Below are positions 35,363 through 47,106 of a stretch of DNA of 64,000 bases, one piece after another. Numbering within the stretch: the first letter of the stretch is position 1; every line of letters begins with the position of its first letter. The position numbers and the translations under genes were made by a program. The notes under the pieces were generated by a model. The model worked only from the letters and a program-made list of their open reading frames with translations, made no database searches and had not been told where the DNA came from. Location of the stretch: the NCBI GenBank assembly GCA_023897205.1, contig JAHWDD010000004.1:1736001-1800000 (forward strand), given 5' to 3'. This DNA is from Exophiala sp. HKRS030 (lineage: Eukaryota; Ascomycota; Eurotiomycetes; Chaetothyriales; Herpotrichiellaceae).

Positions 35363-37031
35363 ATGCCAGCGGTCGTCTATCCTTATACTGTTACTAACAG
35401 CTACAAAGGGTATGTACCTCACCGTGCTCGCTGCAGTTCCCTTACTCCATCCCGCCGCCAAAAATCCCTCGTACAAGCTACTAACACGCGCCAGGGGCCT
35501 CTACATGCGAACATACAGCCGCAACGTTCGTCGCGCTTGGGATGGCCAAGATTATCGACCTCCAAAGCGACAACGCCTCGACACCGCCTGGAATGCCCAA
35601 CCAAATCCCAGCTCTACCCACAACGAGAATGCCACCAGCCTACTCCATGTCGAAGACAACTTGGAACGCGCCATACGCGAGACCAGTGTAGCGGCAATGT
35701 CATCTTCGCCCTCACGCAAAAACAGCACCATCTTCTCAGCAGAGTCACATGAAGATGACCTTGGGTCTACCACCATCACCCCACCTTCCTCGCCACCTCC
35801 TGAGCTGCATCTCACACCACCGAATATCAAAGCTCGAAAACCTACATTTGCCTTCCTCGACAAGAACAAAAAAGAGAAGAAGGACCAGAAAGACCAGAAA
35901 TGTGCCAAACGGAAACATGATTTCGCGTCTACGGAGCCTTTGGAGACCAGTAGTACGCGTCATGACTCAGAACCTCTGTCTGAAATCTTCAACTCCAGTA
36001 CCCGAGCCCAGAGTACTCAACCAGCACAGCGGAACGCGTCAACAACACAGGCGCCAACAACACATTTGCAAGTGCCCACCCCGGTCGCGACTCAGCCAAT
36101 AACTTTGCACGTGCCGCGACTGGCTATGCCAAAACAACAAAATCTTACCCAAACAGTGCTTGATTTCGGGCAATCATTGCTCCCAGTCACCTGTTCGCAG
36201 TGTCAGATGTCCTATTGCCCGTCGGTGGCCGAGGACACCCAGTTACACAACATGTATCACCACCGAGACAGCTCCGGGATTGAACTCGGCAAAGCCTTCC
36301 TCAAGTCAGCCATGCGGTGGTGTTATCAGGTTCCAAACATTCCTGGCAGTGTTGTGGTGGTGGACCGAAAGATTGCATTACCCGGAAGGCGTTCGGTGCA
36401 GAAAGCTCTGGAAATCATCAACAAGGAACTCGGAAGCGTTGATATCAAGGAGGAGGAGCTGTGGAGCCAACGCGCGCCAGATGGGGAGAACGAGGACGAC
36501 GCGTTGCTGAACAAGAAGTGTGACCGGTACAAGGTGTTTTTGCATATCATTGACGAGAAATGTGTGGGAGTTTGCCTGGCAGAGCGCATATCCAAAGCAC
36601 ACCGAGTCATACCCAACGAGAGCGTGTCTGGTGAGACCATCCCTCTCAACGGCCAATACAGATCTGTCGCACCAGCGTCACCAGCAGCAACCGAGATTCA
36701 CGAAGACGAGACGACGAGACATGTCCCACCCAAACCTCAGATTCCTACTCCGGTGGCCAGCCCTACTTCGTCTTTCAATTCATCGAGCATCAGCATTTCG
36801 GAAGAAACGTATCCCGCGGTCGTGGGTGTCAGCAGGATCTGGACGAGCCGAGCGTTCCGACACAAGGGAATTGCCAGCAATCTTCTGGAATGTGTCATGA
36901 ACCAATTTATTTATGGAATGGAAATCGAGCGCGAAAAGCTCGCATTCAGTCAACCAACCGAGAGTGGGGCTTCGTTGGCAAGGTCGTGGTTTGATGAACC
37001 CTATGGATGGGCTGTCTACAGGGAAATGTGA
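35363..37031 (+). CDS. ECO1: Eco1/Ctf7-family N-acetyltransferase (sister-chromatid cohesion)
   Basis: Nuclear lysine acetyltransferase that acetylates cohesin Smc3 during S phase. Exons are 35363-35409 and 35495-37031; the donor GTATGT and the perfect branch CTACTAAC show that the longer open frame upstream is intron read-through. Length is 527 residues, intact. The first 225 residues are disordered with a Lys-rich tract, then QNLTQTVLDFGQ (a possible PCNA-binding motif, weak). A C2H2 finger near residue 250 begins CSQCQMSYC and continues with Asp-x-x-x-H-x3-H (QLHNMYHH). The acetyltransferase part has WCYQVPNIPGSVVVVDRK, GVSRIWTSRAFRHKGIASNL and the C-terminal SWFDEPYGWAVY, which is the family's hallmark end. 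It is longer than yeast Eco1 because of the disordered N-terminus. Confidence 0.93.
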
Positions 37032-38556
37032 ATGTTCTGAATGACGGAGCCTTTGAGCCCTCCATGACCATGACATTTATGATGGCATACATTTGCATAC
37101 AGAGAGGAGAGGACCATTGTAACACGGAGAGCAGCCAGGGAGAAATATACTGCCCTGGTTATAGCAGAGACTGAGCTTGTACAATCATGGAAAAGGTCTG
37201 GGATAGAGGTCCAGGGCAGAAAGGTCGAGGATGAGATCGAGGACGGGACAAAATGGAGCGAGAATTGGCGAACCCAGGGCAACAGTTATAACATGTATCC
37301 AGCGCAACCAGGCATAGCAGCTACTTGGCACTTGATCACAGTCAACATGATAGCGTTGTTTTAACAGAATGCTTACACTTGATGGATCAATGCTTGCGAG
37401 AATTTCCCAGCGAAACAGCTAGTCTGATCTCGCAACACATCACGGGAGACGGATTGACATACATCGAACCACAGTGGCGAGAAATCCCTTTCCTGAGCTG
37501 TATATCCTGCAAATTCCATATTTCGTGGCCTTGACGTTCGAGTACAGACTAGATATATATCTCCCATCGGTGGATCGTCGGTGATATTCACTAACATATT
37601 TACAGGAATTTGAGGACCATGTTTCAGCCTCGTCGCGGAGATGGAGAAGTAATTTCCATTAGCGATTTTTTCTGTGCGTGGTACGCCGGTAGCCACGGGC
37701 AGGTGCCACTGTCAAGTGGGGTTGCGTTCCTTCCCAAGTTCCACGGAGGAGCTAGGAGTTGGGATGGGATCTTGGCGAGTGACAATCCTTCTACTCCGTA
37801 GAAATCCACAAGCACATCGACAGCAGAAAGAAGGAATAGTTGCAAAAGGACAGAGGTAGTCAAGACTCGTGGGGTTGGGTTGTCGAATAACCTCCATTCT
37901 GCTTGCTCACTTGGTGCCCTCAGCATCTACCTTGGGTCCGGAGGAGGGAAAACGGAGGATTCTAGAGTCTAGACAGAAGAAGTAAATACCAAGTCTCAAC
38001 TAGTTAGGCCGGCTTCGCCCACCGGACTGCATACGGAGTCTATGACCTCCATTCTCAGTCACTTAAAGTTGTTAGCCTGCAGGCGCGACCCCGAGTCTCC
38101 GAGTCTCCTAGTTTCCTAGGTCGACAACTTCAATGCTCCTTGAACCATCCACAATCCCACGCTTACAACGACTCTTGCAGCAGTACTCCGTAGGCCATGT
38201 GTCTTGTCCGAGTCTCGATCCCCCTAGATTCTATCCCAATTCGGTATATAGTGCATCTGCCATCGTCTAATTTCTCCAACGTCATCTTTTCGATCCGCTC
38301 CGCACCCTGGTCAGCTTAGGCGCTCTTCTTGCCAACAACCTCCCTCCCCGTCGCCGAAACTCCACGCCTCAGAATCTCCCGACATCTCAAGGAACTCGTT
38401 CAAGAAGCAAGAACAAGAGACGGACTCTCCTCGCCCTTCGTCCTGCAATGACCACAAGCATCTAAATCTAGCCGGTGGCCGGCAAGGAACTACCAGCTCG
38501 AGGTCTCCTAGCCTCCCTCTGGCTGGCTCTTCTGAACCGTGCCAACGACATACATC
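37032..38556. other. Intergenic, ECO1 3' end to PLD1 promoter
   Basis: About 1.5 kb. Two TACGGAGTA motifs (37792, 38184) and a pyrimidine-rich 300-bp leader before PLD1. Overlapping minus-strand ORFs (37373-37926) are not family-like. Confidence 0.55.
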
Positions 38557-41500
38557 ATGGCCGAGATCGTCAGCCCTGATCCTCCAACCCTAGACACCGC
38601 GTCCAACGTGAGAAAACCGCACTTTCTCCATCCAAGATCTCAAGAGAACTCCCCGAGCCGTCCTTTCGGGAGTGGACCAGGTCCTGCAGTTGAGACTGAA
38701 GGATCTTTGGAAGAAACAGCAAACAATCCAGCACGTTCAGGCTTGTCTACTCCCAGAGATCCATCCCCCGACAAACTCACTCCACACTCGACGTTTACGA
38801 AATCAACAACTGCATTCAAGAAACCCGCCAATTTCCCTACCGAGACCCTCTCGACCAAACCGAATGAACACTTTCCAGCATCGTCGTGGGCCAAGGACCC
38901 CGTCGATGCGGATACCACCGCGAACGGGAATGCAACGCCGACTGCTCCCAGAAAGAGTGTACAATTTTCTAGAGACACTGAAGAGATTGATTTTCCCATT
39001 GGTGGCCAGAGTACACCCCCCTTGGAAAGTGCCGAACAGGACAAACCTCAATCTCTGTATGCAAGATTGAGAGCTCTTGCCATTCCCCAAGGCTTCAGTC
39101 ACTCGCGAACTGCCAGCGGAATATCCACTTCTGCCCGGTCTGCAGATGGAAAAGAAACTGAAGGTCAATCTGCCTATTTTGGTCGACACGAGACTGGACT
39201 TGCGGCCACGTTGGAAGAGGACAGTGCAGAGGAGGCTGATGATGACGCAGATGCTGAAGAAAGCGCCGCAGAACGCGGTGAATTACAATCGGCTCAACGA
39301 AGCAGACGAAAGCGGAAAGTGCGCCGTTTCGACAACATTGAAACGGCACCCTCATCACCACACAGTCCCATGCGCTCAGGTCTAGTCAGCGCGCCGCACA
39401 ACTCAGATCGAGAACGTCCTCCCGTGTTGGTCAGAAGAGTCACAGACACTGACGTTGGCCCCAGTCACAAGCACCAAGGTCTATCTGAGGACGAAGGTCG
39501 CTGGACTTTGACTAGAGAAACGAGTGCTTGGACACCACGTCACCCCTTGCGTGGGCTTAGCTATGGAGGACAGAGAAAGCCTGGTGACTCAACCCCCGAA
39601 GGCCAAAAGCGGCCTTTGACTCTGTTGAATTTCGCTGGCATCAGTTCTCGAGAAGTGGGACCCAGCGAAACAACAACACCAAAAACTCCTTCGCGTCGCA
39701 AAATCATGTCTGAAAGGGGCACTTCCCTTAGTGCGGCGAAGTGGAAGCAGTTGAAGAACAGTCTACGTTTGCTGGGGCAAAACAAAAAGAAGGAGCGTAC
39801 TCCAGATCATGAAAAGTCCGCCGAACTTTTGGCAGAGCTTGCTGCCGGTACACCTGCGGCCCTGATGCTCGCGAGCATGTTTCAACGTGATGAGCACGAT
39901 AATCGCAGAATCCCCATTCTCATGGAGCAACTCAAACTTCGAATCACGGACAGCGAGGTTGACAAGGACAGATACAAGGAAGCTGACGCGAACACACCTA
40001 GTGATCGACATCTGGTTTTCCGCATCGAGTTGGAATACGGCAATGGCGTTAACAGGATGAAGTGGGTTGTGAAGCGATCACTCGGTGATTTCATCAATCT
40101 TCATGCCAAATACAAGCTTCACTATAGTTCTGAGCGGCTAAAAGGTAGAGGAGATGCATCGCTGGACAAGTTTCCTAAATTTCCTCGGAGTGCTTTCCCC
40201 TACGCAAAGACCTGGCGAGGATTGGACGACGAAACTGAGGATGAAGATGATATGGCCAACAACCCGGATGATGGTACTGCTACAGACACGGAAGCCCGCA
40301 CTCCCAAACTTCAGAGTCGCCCCTCCTTTTTGCCCAGTCGACGGAGATCTAGTATTGGGGGTATTCAGGATCCCGAAGCTGGTGGAGCGAAGCGAGACTT
40401 GCGCTTCGCTGATCGACAACGGAAAAAGTTGGAACAATATCTTCAAAAGATGATCAAATTTCTTTTGTTTCGCCCCGAAAGCAATCGCCTATGCAAATTC
40501 CTCGAAGTTTCTGCTCTTGGGATGCGACTCGCCGCTGAAGGTAGTTACCATGGAAAGGAGGGTTATCTCCTGATTCAATCTGCCAAAGGACTCGACTTTC
40601 GGAGGGCACTCACCCCGTCCAATATCACAAAACGACATACACCCAAGTGGTTTTTGATCAGACACAGCTATGTTGTATGTGTGGATTCACCCGAAGAGAT
40701 GCATGTTTACGACGTCTTCCTCTTTGACTCGGACTTTCGCATTCAGTCAACGAAACAGAGATTGAAGAATCATCCCCGTGCTAAGGGATTGGCTGAAGCC
40801 GCCAGAGAATCTACTGGCCAACATCATCGCCTCAAACTCGTCAACTCTGAGCGGAGACTCAAGCTACTTGCTCGTGGCGAGAGGCAATTGCATCAATTCG
40901 AGGAGTCGATTCGTATGATGATCGAGACTTCACCGTGGATCAAGACAAATAGGTTTGACAGCTTTGCTCCAATCCGACCAAATTGTTTTGCACAATGGCT
41001 TGTCGATGGCCGTGATTATATGTGGGTTGTGTCTCGAGCTATCAACCAGGCTAAAGATGTCATCTACATTCATGATTGGTGGTTAAGCCCTGAACTTTAC
41101 ATGCGACGACCTCCGGCGATCAGCCAGAAGTGGCGTCTTGATCGTCTTCTCAAACGAAAAGCTGAGCAAGGTGTCAAAATCTTTGTCATTGTCTACCGCA
41201 ATATCGAATCGGCCATTCCTATCGACTCCCAGTACACCAAGTTTTCTTTGCTAGATCTCCATCCGAATGTCTTCGTCCAGAGATCTCCCAACCAGTTCCG
41301 CCAGAATACATTCTTCTGGGCCCATCATGAAAAATTATGTATTGTTGACCACACTCTTGCTTTTGTGGGGGGATTGACCTATGTTTCGGTCGCTGGGACA
41401 CACCACAACACACTCTTGTGGATGACAAGTCCACTGGATTTGAGCCGAGTGACCAGCCTAAAGATGCTGATCACTGCCAGCTATGGCCTGGGAAAGACTA

Positions 41501-44238
41501 CTCAAATCCTCGAATTCAAGATTTTTATGCTCTCAACAAACCATATGAAGAGATGTATGATCGAACACGAGTTGCGAGAATGCCATGGCATGATATCTCG
41601 ATGCAAGTTGTTGGACAACCAGCTCGAGATCTTACCAGACATTTTGTCCAGAGATGGAACTATATCCTTCGACAGCGTAAACCTACGCGTCCGACGCCGT
41701 TCTTGTTGCCACCTCCAGATTTCAACCCAGCAGATCTCGAAGCACTAGGACTTGATGGTACTTGTGAGGTTCAGATCCTGCGTTCTGCAGGGCCTTGGTC
41801 ATTGGGCACCCCGGATAAAACCGAGCATAGCATCATGAACGCATATGTCAAGATGATCGAGGAATCAGAGCATTTTGTTTACATTGAAAATCAATTCTTT
41901 ATCACGAGCTGCGAGACTGAAGGTGCAACAGTACACAACAAAATCGGAGATGCCCTTGTGGAACGCATAACCAGGGCTGCGAAGAATGAAGAAGCATGGC
42001 GGGCAGTTATCATCATTCCCCTAATACCAGGCTTCCAGAACACCGTCGAACAAGAAGGTGGTACTAGCGTTCGTCTCATCATGCAATACCAATATCGGAG
42101 CATCTGCCGAGGAGAATCATCAATCTTTGGACGTCTGAAGCATCTCGGTGTGGAGCCTGAGGACTACATTCAATTCTATAGCCTTCGTCAGTGGGGCAGG
42201 TTGGGTCCAAACAAGACTTTGGTCACCGAGCAGCTATACATTCATGCGAAATGTATAGTGGTGGATGACAGGATTGCATTGATAGGATCTGCAAACATCA
42301 ATGAACGATCGATGCTGGGTAATCGAGATTCCGAATGTGCTGCCGTTGTGCGTGACACTGATATGCTTTGGTCAACGATGAACGGCAAGCCTTACCAGGT
42401 CGGACGTTTTCCTCACACCCTTCGCATGCGCCTAATGAGGGAACACCTAGGACTGGATGTTGACAAAATCATGGAAGACGCTCAAGTCATGGAAGCCGAA
42501 CATCAAAAGTCAGAAATGACTGCTAAGTCATCGAAAGTGCAATCTCCCCAAGACGAACTTGCAACTCCCCAGTCGGAGGAGGAAGACCTACTTAGTCCAA
42601 TGGAGAAGCGAACAGCAGAGCTTCGAGAAGAATTGCTTCAGCGCTCAGAGGATCTGAAGAGTTTCAATCACGATGTCGACTGGGAACAACAGGACAATCC
42701 AAATCTTAAGAGTAACCGCAAGTTGACAGAAGACTCGCGTGTGACCGGAAATGCAAATCATCGACTAGATGTCGACGGCGAAGGATTCGACCAAATGGCC
42801 GCTGCAGATGCTGCTGGCTTCACTATCGGAAGAGACACTGCCATAGCCAAAGGGGCCAAGGAAGTCTTGATCTCGGGCCTCGACACTGAAGGCAAGGCTC
42901 CAATTGAGAGTCCTCGCAGACATGGCGAGACATTACGTCTTCCGTCCTACGTGGCAAAGCTTGAAGCCCCGAATCCACCGTTTCCTCCTCGACCCACAAC
43001 CGAACGTATGAACACCGAACAACTCGGACTTCCCATGCTTTCTCAATTACCGGCTCTCCCACAAGAAGATGATACCGATATTGGCGGTCCTCCTCTTTCA
43101 AAACTTGCTTCGAAAGATTCGATACGTACGCGCCATCCTTTGATGAGTGAACTTCGTCGACCTATGGTTGATCGAGATTGTATGTTGGATCCTATTCATG
43201 ATGCCTTTTTGTACGATACGTGGCATGCTGTTGCCGAAAACAACACCAAGATCTACCGGTCTGTGTTCCGGTGCATGCCTGATAATCAAGTGCGTAACTG
43301 GGATGACTATCATCAGTACGTCGCGTACGAGCATCGCTTCAATCAACTTCAAGGTCATGAAATCCCAAGCGACGACAAAATTCCTCATCCTTCACGGTCG
43401 ACTCAGGACAGTAAGAGTGGTCCACCAGGTGCTGGATCCCGTGCTCCCGGTGCACAAATCAAGGCTGTCACAAGCATTCCCGCCGATTTGGAAAAGCAGA
43501 CAACCGATCTTAAGGAGAAGGTCAAAGATGCATTTGGTGGTGATACAAAAGACGAGAAAGGCGCCAAAGAGAAGGATAACCTACGGACATGGGCAGCCGA
43601 AACTAACCAGGCACAGGCGGAACGACAAGGAATGCCTACATTACATCGCCAGGAGACACTGACAGAAGAAAAATCTGGTTTGCAAACTGTTCATGAAGGA
43701 CTCACCGTCACCGACGAAGTTAGTGGCGAAGATGACGATGCAAGCATGGAACCACCAAACAGTAGCCCAAGTACAAACACTGTGGTTGAGAAGGAGAGAT
43801 CCGTCAATGGTGGTACACCTCCGACAGTTAGTGGTTCATTTGTTGGTTACTCTGAAGCTACCAACGTGAATTCGGCTCAAGGCGCATCCGCCGCAGCTGC
43901 AGCTGGTGGCACCGGAAAGCGCCGTAGGAGGGCGACGACACGGTCCAGTCGACGAGACTTCAGCGCCAGTGATGATATCCTAAGTGTTCCAGAAGCTGAA
44001 GAGCTTCTGAACTGCGTTCAAGGACATTTGATTGTCTGGCCTTACGACTGGTGAGTGAAACATTCTTGAGCCAGTGAGATCAAGTATTGATTGACATAAA
44101 TAGGCTGGAAAAGGTCGAGGCTGGAAGCAATTGGCTGTTCCCATTTGACCAAATCAGTCCGATCGAAATTTAGTAAGTCTATTCGAAGGACCCAGCGTGG
44201 ACCCATCAGAAGCAAGGACTGACGTATGCAGCATCTGA
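38557..44238 (+). CDS. PLD1: Phospholipase D1, PX-PH type, one-base frameshift at the first HKD motif
   Basis: Phosphatidylcholine-hydrolysing phospholipase D making phosphatidic acid at membranes, 1856 residues (relative of yeast Spo14). Exons are 38557-44050, 44104-44172 and 44232-44238; the last holds only the end of a codon, one Ile codon and TGA. About 450 disordered residues precede a PX domain (about 455-548, with RMKWVVKRSLGDFINLHAKY) and a PH domain (about 640-735, GYLLIQ...PKWFLIRHSYVV). Catalytic motifs are HKD1 HHEKLCIVD (about residue 920) and HKD2 YIHAKCIVVDD...GSANINERS (about 1230). A 550-residue tail has a conserved block near ELRRPMVDRDCMLDPIHDAF. Frame breaks at G6 41367-41372, just after LAFVGG; a seventh G gives IDLCFGRWDTPQHTLVD. 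The total of 5570 nt plus one is 1857 codons. The GTG at 38539 is not a likely start. Confidence 0.93.
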
Positions 44239-44858
44239 TATCTTTTCCTTTGGAAAATGGCAAGGGTTAATATGCGGTTGTCTGGCCCCATATGTGATAT
44301 AAGGACGGCATGTAATGCAAGTCCGGCGAAAGATCGTATTGAGCCGCATCAAAAAACGATGTCTACTTTAAGAACGAACTCACGAATGTGCAAGGACAAT
44401 GAGGGATCCTCGATCACCTAAAGAACAGGTTCTTAGCACTAATTCAATGATAAGTATCCAGCATCTGATCTGGTAGAAGTCTCAAAAAAGGCATGGGTTG
44501 GAGTAAAGGGTCGGAGAAAACGAACAGCACCTTAGGTTGGCATTTCCGGCATTGATGGGAGTCGCATGTAAGAAGTCGTCGCACAAGGGATAAGCGAGAG
44601 CAAGCAAGCGAGCGCATTCATTCTATTTTTATGTTTTCATCACCATGTCATATAACACATTATATCTATTACTAACTAAAACTGGAATTGTTGCTCAAGA
44701 TGAAAATCCATACTGTCACCCGTGAGCGTGAGCGATAGAAGGATCACATTCCCGCCATGAGCCCTCTCCCGCATCAACCGGCCTCGTCGTCCCGTGTATT
44801 TATTCTATTCTATGCATGTCAACGGATAGAGTATAAGAGGTCGAGAGGTCGAGAGGCC

Positions 44859-44974
44859 GAGAGGTAGAGTGGCAGAGAGGTAGAGTGGCAGAGAGGTAGA
44901 GTGGCAGAGAGGTAGAGTGGCAGAGAGGTAGAGTGGCAGAGAGGTAGAGTGGCAGAGAGGTAGAGTGGCAGAGA
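44859..44974. repeat. 16-bp minisatellite GAGAGGTAGAGTGGCA, 7 copies
   Basis: Seven identical copies: GTGGCA recurs exactly every 16 bp at 44869, 44885, 44901, 44917, 44933, 44949 and 44965. Degenerate GAGAGGTCGAGAGG and GTAGAGAC units flank both sides. There are no spacers, so it is not CRISPR-like. Confidence 0.95.
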
Positions 44975-45025
44975 GGTAGAGACGTAGAGACGTAGTTAGA
45001 GAGGTAGACTTCGGCTTGATTGAGT

Positions 45026-45070
45026 CGAATGAATGAATGGATGGATGGGATGGATGGATGGATGGATAGA
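45026..45070. repeat. GAAT/GGAT tetranucleotide microsatellite
   Basis: GAATGAATG grades into GGAT repeats with one GGGAT interruption. Confidence 0.85.
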
Positions 45071-45303
45071 TGTGCGCAAGAGTGGAAGGATGGTAATGAT
45101 CAAGTTAGTTAGCTAGTTGTTGGTCAGTTGGTTGGTTCTTAAATCGAGGTTCGAGGTTGTGGCGGCGATTGAATAAGTACTCGTACTCGTACTCTACTCT
45201 ACTCACCTCACTCACCTTGTGCAATTAAATAAGTGAGGAGAATGCTGTCCTAATGTATACGCATATTTGAGAAGGGATGAACTTTTCAACGATGGAAAGT
45301 ACA

Positions 45304-45340
45304 AGTTGGAAGACAGAAGTTGGAAGTTGGAAGTTGGAAG
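45304..45340. repeat. Heptamer AGTTGGA tandem repeat
   Basis: Four to five imperfect copies of AGTTGGA. Confidence 0.7.
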
Positions 45341-46172
45341 CTAAATGCTATTTTATCTCGAGGATCTTTCTTCTTGAAAAAAAGACTGACTTGATCAACT
45401 GACCTTGTGTCGAGATCTCTGAACGACAAGGTGAATTCCTTGCTTTGTATTTCCTCGATTCAATTTCCACAATCCATGCTCACTCAATCTACCATCCTTT
45501 CCCTTGATCTTGTTTCAATCCTTCTAGCCCAAGTCGCGATATTATAGCATATTGAAAACATAAAAGTTTATGAAACTTTGTGACGGCCTTGCGGCCCCGG
45601 ATAGCCATCATCTAATGTCGGACGCTTTTCGCCAACAGCCCATGAGAAATTCATCTTGGGCCGCGAAATCATATTCCAGCACCGCTTGCACCAGTTGAAC
45701 ACAATGAGAAAAGTATCTGGAAGATACATCAAAGGACGACTGATAATATAGCTCTCCAGCTACATGTCGTGATTAGTCAAGGTTAGACAAGAAGATGTTG
45801 TTCTTGCCGTGATTGCGTGGAAAACAGATCGAACAGGTTATCGTGAGGCGATACATATGTCTGAAGTCCCGATTCTTCCAGTACAGATGAGGTGAGGGTA
45901 TTCGGTACTGGTGAGATAGATCTGGTACTTGTAAAGAAATTGAGATGTAGCCATGCAGCAAAGGATCAAAGTCGATAACTTGACCGACTTGATCGACTTG
46001 AAGGCCCTTGACCTAGAGAGTCAACAGCTTGTCGGTGTGATCTTGCACCGACTTTATGTCTAGCAAATGACCATTTGCTGTGTTCTAGTTAATAGCGACA
46101 GTATGTATACATGGGTGACCGAGGTCACCGTATTGTACAAGTCGAATTCAGGAAAGTCAAGTGAGGGACGTG

Positions 46173-47106
46173 CTATCGACAGCAAAAGACCTTCTTCCAC
46201 CAAGGTACATGGGAGGGATCGTCTTCAAAACCGGACTTTTCGGTCGTATTCGGTAAATTGGGATTGCGAGATTGTTGATTTGACGACATTGTGGGTTGTG
46301 GCTGATATGAAGACATGCCGGCCCCACTGACGTTTGGCGTGTGTCCTTTAGATCCGAAAGGTGTTGGATGTGGTACAATTTCAGAAGCGCCACCTCCCTG
46401 CCTTCGCGCTTCGACCACTCTGCGAACAATTACTTTTGAAATTGTTAGCTGCCGAAGGGTGGATTTTGGAGAAATGGGGAATACAAACAGGCAAATGTTT
46501 CTTCGATGTTGACCATTTCTCGGGCACTAGTCTCCATGAAGCCGCAGCCTTTGCTTTTGGCATATTCCCAGCCAACTTTGCTGCTGACGACTCTGGCGTC
46601 TTTGAGATCGCATTTATTGCCAGCTATGATTTTGATGGGAGGGAACTTCCAGCCCAGCTCTCGGCGACCTCGTACCTTGACGCCCTTCTCTCGTAGTAGT
46701 CGGGCATTTTCTTCATGTCTATTTTCAGCCTCGATATCAATCATGTCGAGAAACCATTGGAGGCCTTCGAGGGAGAGACTGTTTGTGATGTCGTAGACGA
46801 GGAGGAAAGCATCGGACTGTAGATTTGAAGCAGCCCACAAGCTACGATATTCTTCTTGGCCTGCAGTATCAGTGAGTGATAGGTAGTAATTGAGGCCGTC
46901 GACTGTTCGGGTGACGGAATATGAGTCTTCGATGGTAGGATCGTATCTGCTGGGTAGTTAGTATGTATTGCGGGTGAGGGGACATTGTGGAACGGAGACA
47001 GATGTACATACTCGGATGTCCATTGTGACCTTACTAAACGGAGGGTGATTGAAGATTTACCACATCCACCGTGGCCACAGATTGTGATTGAGATTTTGTC
47101 TGCCAT
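46173..47106 (-). CDS. Ras-family small GTPase without CaaX box
   Basis: 270 residues, intact. Exons are 47106-47012, 46946-46489 and 46432-46173, with donors GTATGT and GTTTGT. G1 is GHGGCGKS at residues 11-18, with Cys at the position of Ras Val14. The effector loop reads YDPTIEDSY, switch II DTAGQEEY, G4 NKCD and G5 ETSA. An insert of some 20 residues (ENARLLREKGVKVRGRRE) precedes G4. Exon 3 opens LIVRRVVEARRQ, followed by about 70 low-complexity residues and a basic end WWKKVFCCR. There is no CaaX, but Cys-Cys next to Lys-Lys and Trp-Trp could be palmitoylated and hold the protein at membranes. It matches a Ras-like subgroup of filamentous ascomycetes rather than Ras1/Ras2 or Rheb; the role is unknown. 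Confidence 0.9.

Larger units (their letters stand above)
44239..46172. other. 1.9-kb intergenic region, convergent PLD1 / Ras-like 3' ends
   Basis: No gene supported. Contains the 16-bp minisatellite and GGAT and GTTGGAA simple repeats (separate entries). Confidence 0.6.

Noticed and set aside
38539..38556. Upstream start of PLD1 six codons earlier
   Set aside because: The codon is GTG, not ATG; the first ATG is at 38557.
1717..44238. Programmed -1 ribosomal frameshifting as the cause of the repeated frame changes
   Set aside because: The sites share no slippery heptamer or downstream structure, and they fall in unrelated genes including TCA-cycle and complex I genes and at splice junctions. 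Under-called runs explain them more simply.
44859..44974. CRISPR-like regular repeats
   Set aside because: Units are directly contiguous with no spacers, in a eukaryotic genome; it is a minisatellite.
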